Positions 45,850 to 57,540 are shown, numbered from the stretch's first letter. The stretch: DNA of 64,000 nt from Arabidopsis thaliana (GCF_000001735.4 NC_003070.9:24537971-24601970); one strand, 5' to 3'. The notes: generated from the sequence alone by a model not told the origin. A program made the numbers and translations.

Positions 45850-48711
45850 TTAAGCTGAGAGACTTGTATCACCAACAGAGTTGTTATCCATCTTAATCTT
45901 CTTAGTTGGAGGTTCGGATTCTTCTTCTTCTTCTTCAGAAATGTTTGATGACTCCGCAACTTCAGCCTCTTCCTCACTCTTCTTAAAATTCTCTATTATC
46001 TCCATCATTTCTCTGTTCACCTGTTTTATTGGACATTTGTGATTAGCCAAAGTTAATCACAACAAAACTAGGAAGAACTAGAATGTAAGAAGAAGAGTTG
46101 GTTTCTGTTTTTTACCTGCGGGTTTTGGAGAAACTCGGAGAGATCGGTTGTGCAGCAAGGGCAGGTCATGATGTTTTTCTTTGCACGTAGTTTACGCACG
46201 CCATTGCTTCTGTCTCTCAGTTGAGTTATCCCAGCAAACTTCGCTTCTAAGCATGCTTTGCAGAAGTTGTGTGCACAAGGTGTCGTCACTGGAAGACTCA
46301 GCACTTTCCGACAGATTTGGCAACTGAATTCTGTGTCAAATAAAACAAAAAAAAAACAGTTATAAATTGTGCTATATACAGTAATAACACAAGTGATAAT
46401 GGACGTTTACCTTTCAGAAGTCTGGCCTTCATAGCATTATTTCCTTTTTTTGCTCTCTTATTCTTCTTCCTCTCCTCAGTATCCAAAGCCATTCTGCTAA
46501 CAGGTGGAGACTTCATCCACTTCCAACGACCCTCAGCTTCCTGATGAGGGAAAAGTTACAAAATAATGAACCAACCGAAGAATATTCGATATCTGCTCTG
46601 GTCATATAAAAGAGAGACTTTACTAACATCGAAACCCCATGATGGACTCTCCTTTCTCACAAACAGGTCAGTAGCATTCTCCAGCTCTGGAACATCAGGC
46701 AAAGGTCTTGGACGATCGCCATGCTCATCACTGCAATATATAATTAAAAAAATTCATGAGCCATCAAATAGCAAATACATATAAGACACTTTCCGGGAAA
46801 AAACAAAGATCAAACCTGGTCCATGGAGCTGGCTCATTGTCACATCTAACAAACAGGTAACGACACATCTTATGCAAACCCTACAGAAACAGAAGAGTGT
46901 ACGTCAGGAACAAAACAATCCAGCTCTGCACAAAAGAAACAAAATAGGAATGTTAGCTATATATTCAAACCTGTACGCCAACATTACTCCAGCACTTTTC
47001 AATTCTGTAGACCCCATCGTATCTCACTCCTTCCGCAGGGGCATATGCAGAACGCTTCTCCTTCCAAGACCTGAAGATTGAAGAGTCAGGATAACTATCT
47101 ACTCAGAGTATATCAATGAATAAAGATAATCTGTTCTTATTCACATAAAGTTGAAGAGAGTCTGCAGAAAGTGAGAAAGATATAGGAACTTTGCACAAAG
47201 AAATGCTAACCTTACAACTCGGACAGGATAGCCCATTTTGCAACTAAGTCTTAGAGCTTCATTCATGTTTTTAAACGCCTGGTCAGAAGACTGTATCTTG
47301 TTAACTCTTTTGTTTCCACTGAGATCCCTTCCACCACTGCAACACACATTCACACATATTAAGATAAATTGGAAAAAGGCTACTTCAATAAGAAGGGAAA
47401 CAGGTGACAAATATAATGTAAAAAATCAAACCTTCCTGTGTAGAGAAACCATTCACCATGATCCTCATCATCGTCATAACCTCCAGAGAGGGCCACAGAC
47501 TGAGCTCCAACCGCTGCTTGCCCGGCAATGCCAGCAACATGCGGGAAATGAACTCCCCACTGCCTACACTCTTGCCTGTCCTCCCAAGATTCTCCAACCA
47601 AAACACCTTGGTTTCTAGTGACATCATTCGCAGCTGGTATGGGACCAAAATGATCACGAGGTATTGTCACAAAAAACTTACCGCTAGCAGCATTAGCTTT
47701 CCCAGTTTTTACTGCCCGCTCGGTAGTAAATGCTTTGTCAGGACGGTCTTGGTTGCGGATAATATGATGAACCTTGGCCGCAGTTGCCTCACCAGAACAT
47801 TTGGTAACATTTGCTAAACGAATAGCAGAAACTAGAGCTAAGTTGATGCGAGGATTTTTCGCCACATGTCTCGGAATTTTGCTTCGGCATATCATACAAG
47901 TTAGCTTCCCTTGACCTACTGCCCATTTCTCGAAACATTTCAAACAGAAATTGTGCCCACACGGTGTCTACAAAACACAAAAGAACAATACATCCATTAG
48001 TCTGCTACTTGAATACACTAATCATCATTATCAAGTATACAAATAAACTAGCGATTCTACTACACTTATGTGTACTCATCACAAGATTAAACAAGGCATT
48101 AACACAGACCACAAGCATAAATTCGCGATTCTACTACTATTATTAACAATAATCACAAGATATAACACGTCATTAACACAAGTCACAAGCATAAATTAGC
48201 GATTTAGTAGGGCTTATGTGTATTGATCACAAGATCTAACAAGTCATTAACACAAGTCACAAGCATAAATTAGCGAGTGAAAACGAACCGTGACAGGTCT
48301 CTCTGGCAATTGAATGCAAATAGAACAAAAGATTTCTAACTTCTTCTTTTCTTCATCATCGACACCATCGTCACCACCACCACTCATCAGTCTCTGCCTC
48401 TTTTTGGCTTTCTCAGCTTCGGTCAAAGTCACATCAGCCTGAATCGCACGGATCGCAGCAACGAGAACTGAACCGGAAGATTCAGGTCCGGAGATTCCGG
48501 TACCCGGAGCGGCGGAGGGAACGACAACGCCGGAGCAATCGGGACACTCCCAATCTCCAGTGGAAGAAGCGAGTGATTCAGGAAGGAGACACGACACGTG
48601 CCATGGAGTGACACAGGTGCCACACGTGAGAGTCTCTTCTGACGGAGGTGTCACCTGGCACCGCATACATACACCGTCTCCGTCGCAAGGAAGCTGAGTT
48701 TGAATCGCCAT
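45850..48711 (-). CDS. VIM4: E3 ubiquitin ligase VARIANT IN METHYLATION 4 (ORTHRUS family)
   Basis: UHRF1-like protein that binds methylated DNA and supports maintenance of CG methylation. Nine exons: 48289-48711, 47432-47967, 47211-47336, 46971-47070, 46816-46880, 46628-46730, 46411-46540, 46116-46330 and 45850-46020, 622 residues. Domains in order: PHD finger (CxxC at GVCMRCQ, then CGTC, WHVSC and WECPDC), first RING (IFCSICIQLPERPVTTPCGH...), the SRA/YDG methyl-cytosine-binding domain (HFGPIPA, VGESWEDR, SGGYDDDEDHGEWFLYTG, RYDGVYRIEKCW), second RING (SCQICRKVLSLPVTTPCAHNFC) and an acidic tail. It is head-to-head with VIM2, and exons 2-8 with their introns look identical to it. Nuclear. 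Locus recognised as At1g66040. Confidence 0.96.
47968..48288 (-). repeat. ~73-bp tandem repeat in VIM4 intron 1 (about three units)
   Basis: The intron is built of about three units with the words GCTAATTTATGCTTGTGA, CTTGTGTTAATG, TTGTTAGATCTTGTGAT and ACACATAAG. The first unit begins right after the donor site. The sister intron in VIM2 has about six units and is 218 bases longer. Confidence 0.85.
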
Positions 48712-49254
48712 TGTTGAAACGAGTGTGAGAGATAGAGAGAGAGGTGTTATCGAGAGATGAGAAGAGGAAGGGGAAAAATGAAGAGGCGTGTTTTGAAATT
48801 TGTTGGGGAAGAAAAAAAAACGAGAGCGTATTTAAAAAGTTTCAAAACGAATTAAATAAAGAAAAAAATCTCACAGTCTCGATAAGATCGTGAGTCGTGA
48901 CAGAATGGCAGCTAATATATTTTATTTTTCCTTAATTGTTTTGGGTCAAATATATGACGAATTTATTGCAAAATGTAAATGATAAAGACGTGATTAGTGG
49001 TGGTTTATTGGAAAATAAATGTTTCTCAAATTTAAATTAAATTTGTAATTGGTTTTTTAAATTTCAAAAATGTATATATTTAAAACGAACATATTTTATT
49101 TTTGAGGTTTACTAAAATAAGTAATAGTAGTATGCTGTCAAGTTATATTAAACAATATGTGATTAGTTTTATGACAATAATTATATGACACATTTATCTA
49201 TAAAATTTAGAGTTATATCGCATGTGTTGGTCAATAGTTATTTATTGGTTAATA

Positions 49255-49488
49255 CTCCCTCTGTTTTGAACGAGATAATTGTCGTTTAAAGTTTTTGTAC
49301 AGTAATTAAAAAACAATTATTTATTTATTTTATCCTTAATTAATATATTTTTAAAATTTTTTATTGGTTAAAATATTAAACGATGAACATATAACTGAAA
49401 TATTTACCAATATTTACATTGAAAATCTAAAACCATAACTATGATTAAACAAAATTTTATTGCCAGAACGACAATTAAACATAGGGGG
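49255..49488. mobile_element. Stowaway-like MITE between VIM4 and VIM2
   Basis: Terminal inverted repeats CTCCCTCTGTTTT at the left and AACATAGGGGG at the right, with inner mirror blocks AATTGTCGTT and AACGACAATT. TA dinucleotides flank both ends (49253-49254 and 49489-49490). It is 234 bp, without coding sequence, and longer than but similar in type to the element at 39210. Confidence 0.85.
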
Positions 49489-49875
49489 TATATTTATAGT
49501 ATTAGTTATTTATTTTTGTTACATACTGATAAAATTTATAAACTTAAGATACATCAAATTTCAGATGTTTATATTGGAAATAAATTTACCTTATAAAATG
49601 CTCGTTTATTATAGCCTCTGACACATGGATTTTGAATTTAATATGATACATTTAGACAATACATCATCAAATCATATTCAAAATAATAATTGGTTTTGTA
49701 GCAAGATCAAAAATTGTTTAAACTAAACCATACATGTTAATTAATGATCCTATTACTTACTATTTTTATAGTACACTAGTGGTGGTGGTTTAGTGAACAT
49801 AAAAGTTTCTCAAATTTGAATTGTATTTGTAGTTGGTTTCTTTACTTAATAAATGTATACAGTAAAAAGTATACA

Positions 49876-50824
49876 AACATATTTGGGCTTTGAACGTTCC
49901 TCCCAAAATAAAGCATTTTTGGTAAAAAAAAAATCTTACACAATACTTTGCTAGTTGAAGATAATATTGCTCGAAGGCATATCAAAATTTTAAGAAACTG
50001 TATCTTCTGTGGTGAAGAAGCAGAATATGTCATTCACCTTCTCTTTCACTGCCGCATAGCAAGAGAAATTTGGGAGCTGTCCCCCTTCTATATCCACCCA
50101 GGTCAGTTACGACACCATCTCTCTCTGGCGTGTATCGTTCATGACATGCTTAACATTAAGAAAACGCTTGAGCACCATGTGCATCTTTTTCCATTCATTG
50201 ACTGGAGAGTTTGGAAAGCATGTAATGACCTGTTCTTTAATAATAAACGATGGCCACTATCTGAAACCAATCTCTTATGAATTTCTCTTTGTGGCAAAAT
50301 GCTCGTAATGATTATAATGATCAATCAGTCACCAAAGCAGAGAATAAAGAAGGAACCAGTTAATACAACCTCATTGGAAGTTCCTAGCTCCAACTCTACT
50401 TTGTATTGTTATGTAGATGCCTCATGGATTGACGAAAACAGCAAAGCGGGTATTAGTTGGATTCTAACTGAAGTGCATGGCCGATGTCTTCTCAAGAGTT
50501 CTTCCTCCATAGAGCATATCGACTCAGTTATTGAAACAGAAGATAAAGCTTCAGTTGAAGCTGTAGGTCAGCTAAAACGCCTAAATTACCGCCAAGTTAC
50601 ATTCTGTGTTGACTCCATCCATCTTTACCAATATTTGGAAAAGGCTTAAAAAGTAAGGTCACTCATCTCTTGGTCAAGCAGAGATTCAAAGCTACTTAGA
50701 AGACATCAAGGCATTAGCTCCAAGCTATTTTCGTTTCAAATTCATTCGTCGGAATGCAAACCATTTAGCTGATGCCCTATCGAAGGAAGCTAGATTAAAA
50801 GAATCTCTTTATACTGCATCTTGA
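49876..50824 (+). mobile_element. LINE (non-LTR retrotransposon) 3' remnant: zinc-binding RT tail and RNase H
   Basis: Translated pieces in changing frames match the C-terminal part of plant LINE polyproteins. They are WALNVPPKIKHFW then KILHNTLLVEDNIARRH, a zinc-binding region CIFCGEEAEYVIHLLFHC with REIWEL, and an RNase H domain (YVDASW, AGISWIL, KASVEAVGQL, TFCVDS, RFKFIRRNANHLADALSKEA). A stop interrupts the first part near 49922, and frame changes fall near 50278 and 50645. The element is truncated at its 5' end and dead. It ends in ESLYTAS and a stop, with AT-rich sequence after. Confidence 0.88.
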
Positions 50825-51563
50825 ATTTCTTAATCCTTAGGTTTATGAATGACTGTACTGAACTATTTGTAATGTTTTATCTTAAGAAAAAAAAGATAAT
50901 TGGCTGAAAGAAACTTTTAAATACAAATATTTGTGTCCGTATATAACGGTAATGTATAACTAGATTTTTTTAGATAAATTGCCGATTAACTAACACGTGT
51001 GTTATAAACTTATAATAATTTAATTTTTTGATATTACCACCAAATTAATTATTTTTCAATATGATTTGACAATGTACTATTAATTATTTCATACAAATCA
51101 TTGAAATTTTGGTAGCAAATTTTTGAAGTATTTAATATATTTATAAAATTTCAACAAACAATTGCCAATATAATACAAAATTAATATACAGTTACTTTTC
51201 ACAAAATCTAATTATTACTCTTGTTTTGTTTTCTTCTTAAATCACGTCTTTCTCATTTACATTTACATAAATTAATAAATATGATAAAGAAGGTAATAAG
51301 AAAATGTTGACCCAAAAGCAGCTTTTAAGGAAAATTAAATATATTAGTTGCCATTTGTCACAATCCACAAATTCTTATCTCTTTGTGAGATTTTTTTCTT
51401 TTTTTGAAGGATTTTTACAAATCATTTTGAATTCGTCTTCCCAAAATTTCAAAACCCGCCTCTTCACTTTTCGCCTTCCTCTACTTATTTAGCCTAAATC
51501 TCTCACAAATCTCGACAACACCATTTTCTCTCTAAATCTCTCTCTCACTCACTCGTTTCAACA

Positions 51564-54500
51564 ATGGCGATTCAAACTCAGCTTCCTTGCGACGGAGACG
51601 GTGTATGTATGCGGTGCCAGGTGAATCCTCCGTCAGAAGAGACTCTCACGTGTGGCACCTGTGTCACTCCATGGCACGTGTCGTGTCTCCTTCCTGAATC
51701 ACTCGCTTCTTCCACTGGAGACTGGGAGTGTCCCGATTGCTCCGGCGTTGTTGTTCCCTCCGCCGCTCCGGGTACCGGAATCTCCGGACCTGAATCTTCC
51801 GGTTCAGTTCTCGTTACTGCGATCCGTGCGATTCAGGCTGATGTGACTTTGACCGAAGCTGAGAAAGCCAAAAAGAGGCAGAGACTGATGAGTGGTGGTG
51901 GTGACGATGGTGTCGATGATGAAGAAAAGAAGAAGTTAGAAATCTTTTGTTCTATTTGCATTCAATTGCCAGAGAGACCTGTTACGGTTAGTTTTCACTC
52001 GCTAATTTATGCTTGTGACTTGTGTTAATATCTTGTTAGATCTTGTGATCAATACACATAAGCCCTACTAAATCGCTAATTTATGCTTGTGACTTGTGTT
52101 AATGACTTGTTAGATTTTGTGATTAATACACATAAACTCTACTAGAATCGCTAATTTATGCTTGTGATGTGTTAAGTACTTGTTAGATCTTGTGATTAGT
52201 GTTGATAATAGTAGTAGAATCACGAATTTATGCTTGTGATCTGTGCTAATGACTTGTTAAATCTTGTGATTAGTACACATAACTGTAGTAGAATCGCTAA
52301 TTTATGTGTTTGTTGTTGATAAGGATGATTAATATTTGAAGTAGCACACTAATGGCTTATTTGCAACCAGTCTTATGCTTGTGGTCTGTGTTAATGCCTT
52401 GTTTAATCTTGTGATGAGTACACATAAGTGTAGTAGAATCGCTAGTTTATTTGTATACTTGATAATGATGATTAGTGTATTCAAGTAGCAGACTAATGGA
52501 TGTATTGTTCTTTTGTGTTTTGTAGACACCGTGTGGGCACAATTTCTGTTTGAAATGTTTCGAGAAATGGGCAGTAGGTCAAGGGAAGCTAACTTGTATG
52601 ATATGCCGAAGCAAAATTCCGAGACATGTGGCGAAAAATCCTCGCATCAACTTAGCTCTAGTTTCTGCTATTCGTTTAGCAAATGTTACCAAATGTTCTG
52701 GTGAGGCAACTGCGGCCAAGGTTCATCATATTATCCGCAACCAAGACCGTCCTGACAAAGCATTTACTACCGAGCGGGCAGTAAAAACTGGGAAAGCTAA
52801 TGCTGCTAGCGGTAAGTTTTTTGTGACAATACCTCGTGATCATTTTGGTCCCATACCAGCTGCGAATGATGTCACTAGAAACCAAGGTGTTTTGGTTGGA
52901 GAATCTTGGGAGGACAGGCAAGAGTGTAGGCAGTGGGGAGTTCATTTCCCGCATGTTGCTGGCATTGCCGGGCAAGCAGCGGTTGGAGCTCAGTCTGTGG
53001 CCCTCTCTGGAGGTTATGACGATGATGAGGATCATGGTGAATGGTTTCTCTACACAGGAAGGTTTGATTTTTTACATTATATTTGTCACCTGTTTCCCTT
53101 CTTATTGAAGTAGCCTTTTTCCAATTTATCTTAATATGTGTGAATGTGTGTTGCAGTGGTGGAAGGGATCTCAGTGGAAACAAAAGAGTTAACAAGATAC
53201 AGTCTTCTGACCAGGCGTTTAAAAACATGAATGAAGCTCTAAGACTTAGTTGCAAAATGGGCTATCCTGTCCGAGTTGTAAGGTTAGCATTTCTTTGTGC
53301 AAAGTTCCTATATCTTTCTCACTTTCTGCAGACTCTCTTCAACTTTATGTGAATAAGAACAGATTATCTTTATTCATTGATATACTCTGAGTAGATAGTT
53401 ATCCTGACTCTTCAATCTTCAGGTCTTGGAAGGAGAAGCGTTCTGCATATGCCCCTGCGGAAGGAGTGAGATACGATGGGGTCTACAGAATTGAAAAGTG
53501 CTGGAGTAATGTTGGCGTACAGGTTTGAATATATAGCTAACATTCCTATTTTGTTTCTTTTGTGCAGAGCTGGATTGTTTTGTTCCTGACGTACACTCTT
53601 CTGTTTCTGTAGGGTTTGCATAAGATGTGTCGTTACCTGTTTGTTAGATGTGACAATGAGCCAGCTCCATGGACCAGGTTTGATCTTTGTTTTTTCCCGG
53701 AAAGTGTCTTATATGTATTTGCTATTTGATGGCTCATGAATTTTTTTAATTATATATTGCAGTGATGAGCATGGCGATCGTCCAAGACCTTTGCCTGATG
53801 TTCCAGAGCTGGAGAATGCTACTGACCTGTTTGTGAGAAAGGAGAGTCCATCATGGGGTTTCGATGTTAGTAAAGTCTCTCTTTTATATGACCAGAGCAG
53901 ATATCGAATATTCTTCGGTTGGTTCATTATTTTGTAACTTTTCCCTCATCAGGAAGCTGAGGGTCGTTGGAAGTGGATGAAGTCTCCACCTGTTAGCAGA
54001 ATGGCTTTGGATACTGAGGAGAGGAAGAAGAATAAGAGAGCAAAAAAAGGAAATAATGCTATGAAGGCCAGACTTCTGAAAGGTAAACGTCCATTATCAC
54101 TTGTGTTATTACTGTATATAGCACAATTTATAACTGTTTTTTTTTTGTTTTATTTGACACAGAATTCAGTTGCCAAATCTGTCGGAAAGTGCTGAGTCTT
54201 CCAGTGACGACACCTTGTGCACACAACTTCTGCAAAGCATGCTTAGAAGCGAAGTTTGCTGGGATAACTCAACTGAGAGACAGAAGCAATGGCGTGCGTA
54301 AACTACGTGCAAAGAAAAACATCATGACCTGCCCTTGCTGCACAACCGATCTCTCCGAGTTTCTCCAAAACCCGCAGGTAAAAAACAGAAACCAACTCTT
54401 CTTCTTACATTCTAGTTCTTCCCAGTTTTGTTGTGATTAACTTTGGCTAATCACAAATGTCCAATAAAACAGGTGAACAGAGAGATGATGGAGATAATAG

Positions 54501-54646
54501 AGAATTTTAAGAAGAGTGAGGAAGAGGCTGAAGTTGCGGAGTCATCAAACATTTCTGAAGAAGAAGGAGAAGAAGAATCCGAACCTCCAACTAAGAAGAT
54601 TAAGATGGATAAAAACTCTGTTGGTGGTACAAGTCTCTCAGCTTAA
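51564..54646 (+). CDS. VIM2: E3 ubiquitin ligase VARIANT IN METHYLATION 2 (ORTHRUS family)
   Basis: Same protein type as VIM4: PHD, RING, SRA/YDG and RING domains, nuclear, maintaining CG methylation. Nine exons: 51564-51986, 52526-53061, 53157-53282, 53423-53522, 53613-53677, 53763-53865, 53953-54082, 54163-54377 and 54473-54646, 623 residues. Differences from VIM4 are confined to exon 1 (Asn for Thr in CQVNPP, Thr for Ala in LVTAIRA) and exon 9 (EEEGEEE with one extra codon, DKNSVGG for DNNSVGD). The interior is identical in protein and, as far as I can see, in introns. Intron 1 is longer because its tandem repeat is expanded. Locus recognised as At1g66050. Confidence 0.96.
51995..52500 (+). 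repeat. ~73-bp tandem repeat in VIM2 intron 1 (about six units)
   Basis: Units begin near 52001, 52074, 52146, 52218, 52292 and 52370, each with variants of AATCGCTAATTTATGCTTGTGA, CTTGTTAGATCTTGTGATTA and ACACATAA..GTAGTAG. The first and last units match VIM4 best, while the middle ones are extra. The length difference of the two introns (539 against 321) equals three units. Confidence 0.85.
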
Positions 54647-56214
54647 GGAGCTCTTTAGTTTTTCCAAACAAACTTCCTTTCTGTGAAGTGCATTGCGACT
54701 TATCATTTTTATTTTAAAACTTATCAGAAATTGCTCGAATCTTTTTTTCCCGTTAGATATTGATTCAACATTACTACAACATATTACTCTAAAATTTCGT
54801 GGTCAGTGAGAGTGACCACAACAAATTCTCTATAAACTAATATTATCGAGAAGTTAATGAACTGTCATTGTTCTGATATTACAGAGATTTTACTATACAC
54901 ACCATTACTGGAATCTTTAAATGAATCTTCTTGAAGTTTTAGAAGATTCTTATTAAAAGATAGTTACCAAAGTGGATGAAATATCTTAGAGAGTACATAG
55001 TGAAACATATTTAAGATTCTATATAACAGAGAATCATATCAATCCATCCATATGATTACTTTCTTCAATCAATCCCACTAATCTCTCTCATTGATTGTAA
55101 AGAATATTAATTACTTTGTAAGAACTTGTATATAAGAGAGCTTAGCTTCTTTCTCAATATATCACAACATTCTCATTCATAGTATATACTCTATACATTT
55201 GAATGGTGTCAAGACTTTCAAAAATGTGAACTCAAAAGGAAAAGACTTTTTTATTAGTAAATGAAAAATGTGAACTCAAAAGGAAAAGGAAAAGAAAAAT
55301 GTGACTATTTGCTCATGATTAGTAAATGACCAATCGTAAAAGAAAATTATCATCAACCAAAGATTCCAAAATAATTTGGTCCTAAAAGTCTATTTCAAAA
55401 AAAAAAAAAAAAACCAGACTATGCAAGTCAAAGTCCTAAAAGTCTCATGTATTAAAAAATAAAAAAACTAAATAACCTTAGTTACCAATCACGGCATAAA
55501 TTCAATAATAAATATATCATTAACCTATAAATTAAAAGTTAAAGAGCTTACATTAATTCTTTAATAAACACATGGTAAATGCTAGTGATAATGTGTCAAT
55601 CATATGAAGAGAATTGGCCAACTTTCATATATATGATTCTTCCTTGGATCTCAATCTCAGAATAAGAAATCTAAAGCTTAAAGTTTTCCCAATATTAGTA
55701 GATGACCAAAGATGCAAAAAACTATTAATCCAAAAACTCTATTTTTTTTTCTAACTCGAAAAAGAGGTGTTTTGCAAGATTTTAATAGCGTTTAAGTTTT
55801 CATGTAGAAGTTCTCGTCTCCTACAAAGAAAAAAAGATCACATGAATATGATCTAGCGCAGAGTAACTTGTTTCACATGTTTATTTAGAGGTATCAAACG
55901 GTCTGTTGACAAAAAGTAACTAGTCAATGGTGAAATTACCCATGAACACAAAGAAATAATGATATATTATCTCAAAGTAAAAAATTTAAAGCTTAAAGTT
56001 TTTCCAGTAAATGACCAAAGATGCAAAAAACTATAAATCCAAAAACTCTGTTTGATTTAATCCACTCGTACGTAACACCAAAATATAAAGTATAAACACC
56101 CAAACTACACAATTCAAAACCAAAACATTCCCTAAGAATTTGTTTACTTGGGCAAGAAGCATCCAAATTCAATGGCTCTCATTAAGCCAATCTTCGTCAC
56201 CATTTACCAATCTC
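54647..56214. other. Region between VIM2 and right DUF577 copy
   Basis: The VIM2 3' flank is mirrored by the VIM4 3' flank up to about 54812. After it come a segment that is repeated directly at 57370-57540 (54899-55090), low-complexity A-rich sequence, a block mirrored upstream of CYP96A14P (55780-55880), and a 70-bp direct repeat (about 55667-55742 and 55983-56050, AAATTTAAAGCTTAAAGTTTT and GACCAAAGATGCAAAAAACTA shared). No gene. Confidence 0.7.
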
Positions 56215-57540
56215 TTAAACATATTCAAGCATCTTCTTCTTCACAACTATCTTAATCCTTTGCAACACATTCTTCGCTGTCTCCTCAGTGACAATCGCAT
56301 CAATCCTACTAATCAAACCCAATACGAATCTGAATTCTGTAGTACAATACCACCATAATTGTTCCACTACAGCGGTTTCAACTTCCCTAAGAGCTTTCCC
56401 AAGAAACCCTAATTCCATTCCTCTCTTCACCGATTTCAACATCTCATTCGCAAGATTCTCCACCAAATCAACACGTGTCGTCTCCAACAAGTGAACCGCC
56501 GCACAGAAACCACCCACAAAGGCCAAACCCCACTGGCTCGAACTCTCTTCCTCTTTGTTACCTAAACGTTTTAAGATCGCTGGAAGAAGATTATCCATGA
56601 GAGGAATCAAAAACTCCTCTCCATCCAAAGGCATCGACAAGCTCTTGAACACGGAAACCGCTTTCGCAAACTCTGATTCCGCTTTAGACGAGATAAACTC
56701 ACGCAGGTCATACCACGTTTCTTCCTGAATGGTGAATATCTCGAAAGCGACACGGTTCACGAGCATGGAAAGAATCTTTAAACTGTTGTTCGAGATAACT
56801 TGTTCTTCAAGGCATGATATGAGTATAGGCGAAAGTATGTGAACCACTGCCAAATTCAAAGAGGCTTCTTCTATGATGAAGATAACGTGGAGTAATATCA
56901 TCGCAATCTCTCTGATCTGGTATGGGACTCGTGGATCATTCGAGGAATAGACACGCATGAGCTTGAGGGAGAAGCATCCCGGGTAATTGGCGACGCAGAA
57001 ACGGAAGAACTTGATGTCTTTATCTTCTGGATTCTCCGGTGGCTTTGTGAGGGCGGCGATGAATTCCACCGTCGGTTCAACGTGGGGATTCGCAAGAAGC
57101 TTGAAGGCGGCTTTGGTGAAGTCTTGGGAGGTTGGTTGCTTCGGCGACTTCTGATTATCCATGGGAAGGTAACAGAAAGTTCCGGGAGATCAATAGAGTC
57201 TATAAAACGGTTGAAGAAGAAAAGTATATCACTGCTTTAGATATATCTACGCACGATTAAATTAGGTTTGTTAAACTTTTTTTTTTATTTATTTTTTTCT
57301 AAAATTAGGATAATGATAGGATAGGATATTTTTCTGCTTTTTTTTGTTTTTAGTTGGATATTTTTCTTCACCATTACTGGAAATCATTAAATGAATCTTC
57401 TTGAAGTTTTAAAAGATTCTTATAAAAAGAATATCTTAGAGAGTAGATATTGTAACATATTTAAGAGTCTACATTACAGAGAATTATATCAATCAATTCA
57501 TATGATTACTTTCTTTAATCAATCCCACTAATCTTTCTCC
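54899..57540. repeat. Direct repeat pair flanking the right DUF577 copy
   Basis: 54899-55090 and 57370-57540 share, in order, ACCATTACTGGAA, TTAAATGAATCTTCTTG, AAGATTCTTAT, ATCTTAGAGAGTA, AACATATTTAAGA, ATTACTTTCTT and CAATCCCACTAATCT. Small indels separate the copies. The interval between them carries the inverted DUF577 gene, so they may mark the ends of the inserted or inverted block. Confidence 0.85.
56215..57162 (-). CDS. DUF577 family protein (right copy)
   Basis: Single exon, 315 residues, start MDNQKSPKQPTSQDFTKAAF. It is very similar along the whole length to the left copy at 36374-37321 and inverted relative to it. The function is unknown: a helical protein without a catalytic motif I can recognise. 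The upstream region is also similar, but the TATA word of the left copy (TATATATAAAGC) reads ATATATCTAAAGC here, so the core promoter differs. I recognise this as At1g66060. Confidence 0.9.
   Translation of the reverse strand: MDNQKSPKQPTSQDFTKAAFKLLANPHVEPTVEFIAALTKPPENPEDKDIKFFRFCVANYPGCFSLKLMRVYSSNDPRVPYQIREIAMILLHVIFIIEEASLNLAVVHILSPILISCLEEQVISNNSLKILSMLVNRVAFEIFTIQEETWYDLREFISSKAESEFAKAVSVFKSLSMPLDGEEFLIPLMDNLLPAILKRLGNKEEESSSQWGLAFVGGFCAAVHLLETTRVDLVENLANEMLKSVKRGMELGFLGKALREVETAVVEQLWWYCTTEFRFVLGLISRIDAIVTEETAKNVLQRIKIVVKKKMLEYV

Larger units (their letters stand above)
48712..51563. other. Central spacer between divergent VIM4 and VIM2
   Basis: About 2.85 kb. The outer 150 bases on each side are mirror-similar (shared GTTTCAACA, GGAAGG/GGAAGGCG and GAAGAGGCG.GTTTTGAAAT), containing the leaders of both VIM genes. 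The middle is not mirrored: a Stowaway-like MITE (49255-49488), a LINE 3' remnant (49876-50824) and AT-rich DNA. A short direct repeat is visible at 48995-49040 and 49780-49835 (GTGGTGGTTTA, AAA.GTTTCTCAAATTT). Confidence 0.7.

Noticed and set aside
47238-47618. Antisense frames in the VIM genes (also 52875-53255)
   Set aside because: Shadows of VIM exons and introns; conserved between copies only because the DNA is identical.
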